Positions 9,201 through 15,544 of a stretch of 52,420 bases of DNA are shown here, piece by piece. Where the stretch lies: the NCBI GenBank assembly GCA_905182035.1, contig CAJIZL010000026.1, forward strand, positions 1 to 52,420. The letters are read 5' to 3'. The DNA comes from Oceanospirillaceae bacterium ASP10-02a. Its GTDB lineage: Bacteria > Pseudomonadota > Gammaproteobacteria > Pseudomonadales > Balneatricaceae. Below the pieces are notes generated by a model. That model searched no databases. It worked only from the letters and a program-made list of their open reading frames with translations, and was not told the origin of the DNA. Each line of letters opens with the position of its first letter. Positions within the stretch are counted from its first letter, which is position 1. The position numbers were made by a program, and so were the translations under genes.

Positions 9201-9703
9201 GCCATTAATATGGCTATCACTAATGCCGTATTGCTAGAACCAAAGTCGTCGCTGCCACCACCTGACACCATAATAGTAAAACTTTGGGCCACGGCTTTTA
9301 GCTGTAAGGCAATATAGGGAAGTATGCCAAAGGTAGCCATCACTGTAATGACGATTGCTAAGCTACGACTTTTGCCATACCTAGATGCGATAAAATCTGC
9401 AATGGTGGTGAGGTTCTCTTGTTTGGCAATGAGTATTATTTTATAAACTACGCCCCAGCCAAAGATAAAAAGTACTATGGGGCCAAGGTAAATAGATAAA
9501 AAGTCCCAGCCTTGGGTGGCCCGTGATACGGAGCCGTAAAAGGTCCAAGAAGTGCAATATACTGCTAAGGATAAGCTATAAATGACGGGTTGGCTGAGTA
9601 ATTTCGAACCATGTTGACGGCGGTTGTCGCCGTAGTAAGCGATACCGAATAGCAAACCTACATAGGCTAATGAAATGAATAGAATGACCCAAATGTCGAG
9701 CAT
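6203..9703 (-). CDS. crbS: CrbS/CbrA-like sensor: sodium/solute-symporter domain fused to a hybrid histidine kinase
   Basis: A 1166-residue inner-membrane sensor. Residues 1 to ~500 form a many-span SLC5-type sodium:solute symporter domain. A PAS domain follows near 640-755, then a coiled segment. The phosphoacceptor is His814 in AAASHDLMQPL, the ATPase has an N-box at NFLTNAMRYTP (~924-934), WDTGIGI and GFGLGLAI, and there is a C-terminal receiver with Asp1100 in LADYHLEQG. This is the architecture of CrbS (acetate switch) and MxtR/CbrA sensors, in which the transporter domain serves sensing. Position beside acs, the regulator and an acetate-type symporter makes CrbS the best name. The 269-bp AT-rich gap upstream (9704-9972) is shared with the divergent symporter operon. 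Confidence 0.9.
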   Translation of the reverse strand: MLDIWVILFISLAYVGLLFGIAYYGDNRRQHGSKLLSQPVIYSLSLAVYCTSWTFYGSVSRATQGWDFLSIYLGPIVLFIFGWGVVYKIILIAKQENLTTIADFIASRYGKSRSLAIVITVMATFGILPYIALQLKAVAQSFTIMVSGGGSDDFGSSNTALVIAILMAAFAILFGTRQIDTSEHHRGMMLAIAFESIVKLVAFVAVGIFVTFSLFNGIGDLSNHINDSGLQQKLDDFNPLRISFLTETLLALLAMLCLPRQFQVGIVENTNPNDLHTARWLFPLYLVIFCIFMLPIAAAGNFLFDGLGIATDTYVLMVPLSQGAHSLATLAYIGGLSAATGMVIVATVSISTMICNDIIMPVIFHLSPLQASEDKNIGRLLLRVRRVVIIAMLLAAYGYFLLIGDGKSLVSLGLTAFVAVAQFAPALIGAVFWRQGNRYGALAGLGIGFTVWIYTLMVPNLSGLGFDTLSLVEQGLFGLSWLRPTSMFGLNGFDPITHATLLSLSLNTLAFVWVSRLTQTGLQDRIQADHFVDLRLSHSIVTPETGFENTRFSDLQILCERFLGSNRTHEAFHQFSLAQNRELNPNDPIDQPLATYAERLLAGIIGASSARIIVASSLLGTEMHLGDVVSIADEASALYKFNRSMLQSTIEHIDQGISVVDKDMRLVVWNQRYQEMFQFPEGLITIGRPIVDVIRHNAINGDYGAGALEQRVEQRLNTLQQGITNTHLRYRADGAVFEVRGNAMLGGGYVNTYMDITNHKRTEAALKETNETLEQRVEDRTKALVVANDQLSRAKIGADQANQSKTRFLAAASHDLMQPLNAAKLFSSSLAQQHPTGELANTLHHLDDSLGAAEELISTLIEISKLDAGTLSPKLSHFPIDKMLQKLAAELTLLCQQKGIQFSYVPCHATVHSDEQHLRRIVQNFLTNAMRYTPKGKVLLGCRLKQNAIEIQVWDTGIGIAPQKLNEVFEEFKRLDHPATHSVRGFGLGLAIADRTARLLDHPLTIKSWQGKGSLFGIIVPLGDRQKVVTKATTNNQYGGGEGGLTNMTVLCIDNETSILLGMKQLLSGWGCTVITALDMSQALQHLVDADVQPNVILADYHLEQGQTGTAAIARIRQVYQSQIPAICITADRTEEVAKLIADEDTLLLNKPLKPAALRATLSRLR

Positions 9704-9972
9704 GTTATGCCTACTGTATAAAAATAGGATGAAGAGACCCAGGGTATTTATAACACGCTAGCTAGTTTTATGCCTTAAAACTTTTTTTGTTAAAGTGTAT
9801 TTAAATCATATACCTATGTTTTTTATCTGAGTTTCTATACTAAAGTCTAATGATTTTTTTATGGATTAGAGATTAGCCATAGTTATAGTGTTTAGTCAAC
9901 AATGTCGTTGCCCTCAACCCCCCAAATGGTTATTATTGTAACCCTAAAAAAAATAATAAAAAAAGGCCTATT

Positions 9973-10233
9973 ATGAAACAAGATTCCAGTAGCGCAGAGC
10001 AATATTGGCGCCGTAATTTACAAATTATCTTTTCCTACCTAGTAGTTTGGTTTGCGGTTTCCTTCGGATGTGGCATCGTCTTTGTTGATGAACTCAACCA
10101 ATTCAATTTGTTTGGATTTAAACTGGGCTATTGGTTCGCTAATCAAGGCAGTATTTTGGTTTTTTGTGTGCTGACTATAGGTTATGCAGTGCGTATGAGC
10201 CGCCTCGACAGTGAGTTTGATGTGCACGAATAA
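9973..10233 (+). CDS. DUF4212 small subunit of a sodium:solute symporter
   Basis: An 86-residue membrane protein with two predicted spans (about 21-43 and 52-75) and a conserved N-terminal YWRRNLQII. It belongs to the DUF4212 family, annotated as the small subunit of a sodium:solute symporter and almost always encoded just ahead of the large subunit, as here (53-bp gap). AAAAGG at 9961-9966 serves as ribosome binding site. By context the pair probably imports acetate or another short carboxylate. The divergent gap 9704-9972 is very AT-rich and includes a short inverted repeat, GGTTA/TAACC, at 9928-9943, which could be an operator. Confidence 0.9.
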   Translation: MKQDSSSAEQYWRRNLQIIFSYLVVWFAVSFGCGIVFVDELNQFNLFGFKLGYWFANQGSILVFCVLTIGYAVRMSRLDSEFDVHE

Positions 10234-10286
10234 GCCCTTGTAATGGTTGTGGTCAATTACTCGTTTATTAATAATAGGAATTCAAC

Positions 10287-12110
10287 ATGAGCCTAGAACA
10301 GCTCACTTACTTGTTTGTGGTAGGGTCTTTTTTTATCTATATTGCCATCGCTTTTTGGAGCAGGGCATCCAGCACCCGAGAGTTTTATGTGGCAGGTGGT
10401 GGCGTTACACCTTTGGCTAACGGCATGGCCACAGCAGCTGATTGGATGTCAGCTGCGTCATTTATCTCTTTGGCGGGCATTGTCTCTTTTGCTGGATATG
10501 ATGCCAGTGGATACATTATGGGTTGGACCGGTGGATACGTGCTTTTGGCGCTATTGTTGGCGCCTTATTTACGAAAATTTGGTAAATTCACAGTACCTGA
10601 TTTTGTTGGCGATCGCTATTACTCTAATGTGGCGCGGGTAGTGGCGGTGGTCTGTGTTATGTTTATTTCATTCACTTATATTTCAGGGCAGATGCGTGGT
10701 ACTGGCATCGTTTTCTCGCGTTTCTTACAGGTAGAAATAGATACTGGCATCATGATTGGTATGGCAGTAGTGTTTGTGTATGCGGTGTTAGGGGGTATGA
10801 AAGGCATCACCTACACGCAAGTGGCTCAGTATTGTGTGATGATTTTTGCTTTTACGGTTCCTGCACTATTCTTGACCTTTTCAATGACGGGGCATCTATT
10901 GCCTCAAACTGGTTTAGGAGCGACGTTAGACAATGGTCGGCCAGTATTGGATCATCTAGATGGTTTAGTGTCGGAGCTCGGATTTGCAAGCTTTACGGAA
11001 GGCAGTAAAAGCAAAGTAGATATGTTTTTTATTACCGCCGCCTTGATGTTTGGTACGGCTGGATTGCCTCACGTCATTGTGCGTTTTTTTACTGTTCCTA
11101 GAGTTCGAGATGCTCGTATATCAGCAGCCTGGGCCCTAGTGTTTATTGCAATACTTTATTCCACTATACCAGCGGTGGCGGCTTTTGGCCGCATCAACCT
11201 CATTGAAACTGTTAACGGCGCAGACAACAAAGGCACGCCATATGAAGAAATGCCCCAGTGGTTCAAAAAGTGGGAGAACGCGGGTTTGATTGCTTGGTAT
11301 GACCATAATGCCGACGGTCGTACCCAATATGCTGCCGGAGACGCCTTTACTGGCCGTCAACATAAGCCTATTTATTGGGGTGCTGCAGACGATAAAGTGG
11401 CGCGGAACTTTTATTTTAATCAACGTCATGTGGTTAACCCAAGTAGTGGAGAGTTTGACCCACAAGTACAACCCTTTGCTAATGAAATATACGTTGATCC
11501 AGATATTATGGTGTTGGCTAACCCAGAAATAGCCGAGCTGCCAGACTGGGTGATTGCCCTAATTGCCGCTGGCGCAATGGCTGCGGCATTATCGACGGCA
11601 GCTGGATTGTTGCTGGTTATTGCGACATCCGTATCCCACGATTTATTGAAAAAAACTATTCGGCCGCAAATTACTGATGGGCAAGAGCTTTTGGCTGCGC
11701 GCTTGGCAGCCATGGTGGCGGTGCTTATCGCTGGATACTTGGGTATGCATCCGCCAGACTATGTAGCTGCTGTGGTGGCTTTGGCATTTGGGTTAGCTTG
11801 TGCGTCATTTTTTCCTGCTATCATCATGGGTATTTTTTACCAACGGATGAATAAATATGGCGCCATAAGCGGTATGCTGGTAGGTTTGATTTCCACCCTA
11901 TGTTATATCGTTTATTTTAAGTTTATGGGAGGCGAACCGGAGCATTGGTTGTTAGGAATATCCCCTGAAGGGTTTGGCGCTTTAGGTATGGTATTGAACT
12001 TTATTGTGGCTTATCTGGTGGCTCATCTAACACCTGAGCCGCCTAAACATATTCAGCAAATTGTGCAAAATATTCGTGTGCCACGAAATAATGGCTCTGC
12101 ATACTATTGA
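10287..12110 (+). CDS. Sodium:solute symporter large subunit, VC_2705 subfamily (acetate-type)
   Basis: A 607-residue SLC5-type symporter with the family's N-terminal FYVAGGGVTPLANGMATAAD, the span with AADWMSAASFISLAG and about 13 predicted membrane spans. It belongs to the subfamily that travels with DUF4212. Unlike ActP it has a long hydrophilic insertion, roughly residues 310-415, holding an EF-hand-like DHNADG at 339-344 that suggests a metal site. Neighbouring acs and the CrbS-like sensor imply acetate or a similar substrate, energised by sodium. The next gene follows 38 bp downstream and is probably co-transcribed. Substrate is inferred from context. Confidence 0.92.
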   Translation: MSLEQLTYLFVVGSFFIYIAIAFWSRASSTREFYVAGGGVTPLANGMATAADWMSAASFISLAGIVSFAGYDASGYIMGWTGGYVLLALLLAPYLRKFGKFTVPDFVGDRYYSNVARVVAVVCVMFISFTYISGQMRGTGIVFSRFLQVEIDTGIMIGMAVVFVYAVLGGMKGITYTQVAQYCVMIFAFTVPALFLTFSMTGHLLPQTGLGATLDNGRPVLDHLDGLVSELGFASFTEGSKSKVDMFFITAALMFGTAGLPHVIVRFFTVPRVRDARISAAWALVFIAILYSTIPAVAAFGRINLIETVNGADNKGTPYEEMPQWFKKWENAGLIAWYDHNADGRTQYAAGDAFTGRQHKPIYWGAADDKVARNFYFNQRHVVNPSSGEFDPQVQPFANEIYVDPDIMVLANPEIAELPDWVIALIAAGAMAAALSTAAGLLLVIATSVSHDLLKKTIRPQITDGQELLAARLAAMVAVLIAGYLGMHPPDYVAAVVALAFGLACASFFPAIIMGIFYQRMNKYGAISGMLVGLISTLCYIVYFKFMGGEPEHWLLGISPEGFGALGMVLNFIVAYLVAHLTPEPPKHIQQIVQNIRVPRNNGSAYY

Positions 12111-12148
12111 TCAACAGGGTAGTTCTTATGGGTGTCTTTCGGTGAATC

Positions 12149-13987
12149 ATGCACTCTAGCAATACGTTTAATGCTGATGTCTTGCCGTTTAATTTGTTAG
12201 ACGAAGACGAGTACACGCTTCTGCAAGATAATCTTGATATTGGTTACTATCAAGCTAGTGAAGTAATTATCAGTACTGGTGATGTACCAGAAGGCTTGTA
12301 CATCATTCTTAAAGGCTGCGTTAGGGAGCTAGATGTGCAGAGCGTGGATAAGCGCCATGGGCATACCTTTGTGCACTATACCAATGATGATTATTTTGGA
12401 GCATGGTCGGCTTTACGTGGCAGTGCAATTCATGACTTCGTGGCAGATGAAGAAACCATTTGTTACATACTTCCTACCAAAATTCTGCTGGATCTTATCT
12501 ATCGTAATGCTAGTTTTGGTGGTTTCTTTAATAAGAATTTGTCATTACAAAATGAGTTGTTAGAGCAAAAAAATGATTCACTAAACATGACAGAGTTTAT
12601 GCTCGCCCGAATAGACAGTTCGTGTATGCGGGATGCCTCGTTATTGCCAAAGGGCACTGATTTAGAGTATGCCACTCAGTTTATGAGTGACCAGCAGATT
12701 GATTGTGCTTTGGTGCAACGTGGTAAACGTTATGGCATAGTGACCCGCACAGATTTGTTAAATGCGATTGTATTAGACAAGCTCCCAGTGACTGCGGATG
12801 TGCAGGTTATTGCCAATTACCGGCTTATTACTGTTGAGTCTGGTGATTACCTCTTTAATGCGTTAATTTTAATGACACTCCACCAAATTGATCGGGTGGT
12901 GGTCATGCAAGGCTCCGAATTGCATGGCATTATTGATCTGGCGGACACCTTGAGCTATTTTTCAAGCCACTCTCATGTAGTTGGATTGCGTATAGAACGT
13001 GCCACCAGTATTGATGAACTTAAGGCTGCTGCAGGAGATATGGGTAACTTAATTCGGTCACTATACGCTCAAGGCGTCAAAGTTCGTTTTGCCATGGACT
13101 TACTGGCAGCACTTAATAAAAGGCTAATGTCGAAGTTGTTTAATCTAGTGGTCCCAGAAAACGTACTGCCTCATGTGTGTTTGGTGGTTATGGGCAGTGA
13201 AGGCCGTGGTGAACAGATTGTAAGAATTGACCAAGACAACGGCCTCATTATGCGCGACAGCCTAGATTGGCCTGAATGTCAGCAAACTTTGGAACATTAT
13301 ACTCAGGCGTTGGTTGGACTAGGATATCCAAAGTGCCCTGGTCAGGTGATGGTGAATAATCCATTTTGGGTGCAGCCCATTAGTACATGGACTCAGCGGA
13401 TGCGTGACTGGGTTGCTAAGGCCGACAGTGATAGTTTACTTAACTTAGCAATATCAATGGATGCATACCCAGTGGCAGGCAATAAAGCCTTATTTAAGAC
13501 CAGTCGCAACTGGTTATTAAGAGAGTTGCAGCAACAGCAGCGGTTTTTGTCGTCGTTTGCGGAAGTGGCATTGGTATTTGAAACACCGTTGAACTTTTTG
13601 GGTGGCATTAGAGATCGAGCAGCTGGGGTTGATGTTAAAAAGGGTGGAATTTTTCCCATCGTACATGGTGTGCGTGTGCTAGCTATGCAATACCAGGTGG
13701 CGGAAACTAACACCTATAAGCGTATTGAAAGTTTAGTTAAGCTTGGTGTACTGCCCCAGCGTTTAGGCAGTGAACTGATGGAGTCTTTTTCGTTATTACA
13801 GTGGTTTCGCTTATCCCACCATCTAAATCAACAGGAGCAGGAGTGCAGCGTAGAGGATCTCAATAATGATGTTGATTTGGGTGCTTTGGATCGTTTAGAA
13901 AAGGATTTGTTAAGGCAGTCCTTTCAGGTGGTTAAAGATTTTAAGAAACACTTATCTTTAAGGTATCGTTTAGGTTTGGGCTTATGA
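12149..13987 (+). CDS. cNMP-binding, CBS and DUF294 nucleotidyltransferase-like signalling protein
   Basis: A 612-residue cytosolic protein with four parts: a cyclic-nucleotide-binding-like domain (~15-125, with GLYIILKGCVREL), a pair of CBS domains (~165-275), a DUF294 nucleotidyltransferase-like domain with the MGSEGRGEQ signature near 348-356 followed by DQDNG, and a DUF294 C-terminal domain (~460-605). DUF294 resembles the uridylyltransferase region of GlnD, so it may transfer a nucleotide to a protein or small molecule; no substrate is known to me. The stop overlaps the ATG of the downstream exonuclease (ATGA), so the two are translationally coupled. This gene follows the symporter in many relatives, implying a control role in carboxylate use. 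Confidence 0.9.
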   Translation: MHSSNTFNADVLPFNLLDEDEYTLLQDNLDIGYYQASEVIISTGDVPEGLYIILKGCVRELDVQSVDKRHGHTFVHYTNDDYFGAWSALRGSAIHDFVADEETICYILPTKILLDLIYRNASFGGFFNKNLSLQNELLEQKNDSLNMTEFMLARIDSSCMRDASLLPKGTDLEYATQFMSDQQIDCALVQRGKRYGIVTRTDLLNAIVLDKLPVTADVQVIANYRLITVESGDYLFNALILMTLHQIDRVVVMQGSELHGIIDLADTLSYFSSHSHVVGLRIERATSIDELKAAAGDMGNLIRSLYAQGVKVRFAMDLLAALNKRLMSKLFNLVVPENVLPHVCLVVMGSEGRGEQIVRIDQDNGLIMRDSLDWPECQQTLEHYTQALVGLGYPKCPGQVMVNNPFWVQPISTWTQRMRDWVAKADSDSLLNLAISMDAYPVAGNKALFKTSRNWLLRELQQQQRFLSSFAEVALVFETPLNFLGGIRDRAAGVDVKKGGIFPIVHGVRVLAMQYQVAETNTYKRIESLVKLGVLPQRLGSELMESFSLLQWFRLSHHLNQQEQECSVEDLNNDVDLGALDRLEKDLLRQSFQVVKDFKKHLSLRYRLGLGL

Positions 13988-14616
13988 TGATTAAACGCCG
14001 TATACGACGTATTAAAGATGTATGGAAGGTGCGTCGGCTGAAAAGTCGGTGGCTGTATCTTTTTCAGCCTTACCAGGGGGAAGAGCTGGTTTCCTTGGAT
14101 ATTGAGACAACAAGTTTAGATGTTTCTAAAGCACAGATATTGTCTATATGTGCGGTGGTTATTAAAGGTAATCGGGTATTAAGCAGCGAAAAATTATGCC
14201 TAACCTTGTCTCCGCCTAAAGACTTGCCCAGGGATTCTGTAAAGGTCCACAAACTACGCCGAATGGACCTAAATGAAGGTTTACCAGTGGTAGAGGCATT
14301 AGAAAAAATGCTTAAATTTATAGGTAACCGTCCGATTGTAGGGTATAACATAGGCTACGATTTGGCTGTGTTAGATCGATATGTGAGGCCGTTGTTTGAT
14401 TTTGGGATGCCTAATCGATATGTTGACGTGATGGACTTGTATCGAAACAAGACTCAACTTACGGGTGGCGTCGATTGTCAAATTAATTTGTCTTTTGAGG
14501 CTATTGCTAAAGGTTTAGATGTGCCCGTGTTAGGGCGCCACACAGCCCTTGGTGATGCGATCACTACGGCCATTATTTATGTCCGTTTAAAGTGTTCAGT
14601 TAGTCTTTTGACATAA
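13984..14616 (+). CDS. DEDDh 3'-5' exonuclease (DnaQ/PolC-like)
   Basis: A 210-residue exonuclease-fold protein with a complete DEDDh active site: LDIETTSLD with Asp39 and Glu41, GYNIGYDLAVLDRY for motif II, and GRHTALGDA with His186 and Asp191. These residues bind two metal ions and hydrolyse single-stranded nucleic acid from the 3' end. The basic N-terminus (about 30 residues rich in Arg and Lys) could bind nucleic acid. It overlaps the DUF294 gene by four bases; a second in-frame ATG lies at 13987. Whether it acts on DNA or RNA, and why it is tied to an acetate-type transport operon, cannot be told from the sequence. Confidence 0.9.
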   Translation: MMIKRRIRRIKDVWKVRRLKSRWLYLFQPYQGEELVSLDIETTSLDVSKAQILSICAVVIKGNRVLSSEKLCLTLSPPKDLPRDSVKVHKLRRMDLNEGLPVVEALEKMLKFIGNRPIVGYNIGYDLAVLDRYVRPLFDFGMPNRYVDVMDLYRNKTQLTGGVDCQINLSFEAIAKGLDVPVLGRHTALGDAITTAIIYVRLKCSVSLLT

Positions 14617-14751
14617 TCTATAATGTGTTGTTTTTGAATGGTATTTAAGTTTCTTTCACGTTAAATTAAACATCAGTAGTCGTTCACCCATTGATTATCA
14701 CCTATAGGGGTCGTTAATGTTCAGTTTGATAAGTTAGAATAGGTAAATATT

Positions 14752-15024
14752 ATGGGCAGCTCTGCAACTATTCAGTTGGAAACGGAATTAACTATCGCTC
14801 AAGTTGGCGTTTGGTCTGCACGCCTTGCAGATGCAGGGTTGGCCGATAACGAAGTGATGATCGATGCCTCTCAATTAGAGCGGGTTGATGCCGCAGGTTT
14901 GCAACTGTTATGGGCATTTAAAAGAAGCTGTGCTGAAAAAAATGTGGCCGTGGCGTTATTTAATGTACCAAAAACTATTCAAGAGTTAATCCGAGTATCA
15001 GGCTTAAGCCAAGAACTGGGTTAA
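14752..15024 (+). CDS. STAS domain protein of the chemotaxis cluster
   Basis: A 90-residue single STAS domain. It has VMIDASQLERVDAAGLQLLWAF in the place of the SpoIIAA-type phosphorylation loop; the usual Ser/Thr in DSSG is here Asp-Ala-Ala, so classical serine phosphorylation looks unlikely. Similar proteins open the CheY-CheA-CheW-CheR-CheD-CheB type of cluster, where they are thought to modulate signalling through partner proteins. The 135-bp gap before it (14617-14751) separates it from the acetate-module genes and should contain the cluster's promoter, though none stood out. Confidence 0.82.
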   Translation: MGSSATIQLETELTIAQVGVWSARLADAGLADNEVMIDASQLERVDAAGLQLLWAFKRSCAEKNVAVALFNVPKTIQELIRVSGLSQELG

Positions 15025-15106
15025 AGTAGAGTTTTTAATTACCTACTAATGGCATGTTAGGTTTGATGATGCTTAAGTTAATTTATTTTATAATGGAGTT
15101 ACATCG

Positions 15107-15469
15107 ATGACAAAAATACTGGCAGTAGACGATTCTGCGTCAATGCGCCAGATGGTGGTGTTTACCTTGCAAAGCGCTGGTTATGAAGTGGTTGAAGCTG
15201 CTGACGGCCAACAAGCGTTAGACCTTGCCAAGGGAGCATCATTTGATCTGGTTTTAAGTGATGTTAATATGCCGGTGATGGATGGTATCGAGTTAGTAAG
15301 AGAACTACGTCAGTTAGAAGCTTACAAATACACGCCAATTTTAATGTTGACCACGGAGACATCTGGTGACAAAAAAATGGCAGGTAAAGGTGCTGGAGCC
15401 ACAGGTTGGGTAGTTAAGCCATTCAACCCTGATAAACTGCTTGCTACTATCAAAAAAGTAATTGGCTAA
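15107..15469 (+). CDS. cheY: CheY-type single-domain response regulator
   Basis: A 120-residue stand-alone receiver. The acidic pair Asp8-Asp9, phosphoacceptor Asp52 in LSDVNMPVMDG, Thr82 in MLTTE and Lys104 in VVKPF are all present. It would accept phosphate from the CheA encoded next and act on the flagellar switch or serve as a phosphate sink. The SDVNMP form and the MLTTE segment are typical of CheYs encoded beside a cheA. TAATGGAG lies just ahead of the ATG. Confidence 0.93.
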   Translation: MTKILAVDDSASMRQMVVFTLQSAGYEVVEAADGQQALDLAKGASFDLVLSDVNMPVMDGIELVRELRQLEAYKYTPILMLTTETSGDKKMAGKGAGATGWVVKPFNPDKLLATIKKVIG

Positions 15470-15544
15470 GCAACTTTGGCTTTAAGGGCAGACTTCAGAC
15501 AGCCGGTTTAGTCGTCCACATCTAGATCATAAAAGGGTTATGAC

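Noticed and set aside
14611..14628. TTGACA and TATAAT close together as a promoter for the chemotaxis cluster
   Set aside because: Only 5 bp separate the two boxes, far from the ~17 bp needed, and the first overlaps the exonuclease stop.
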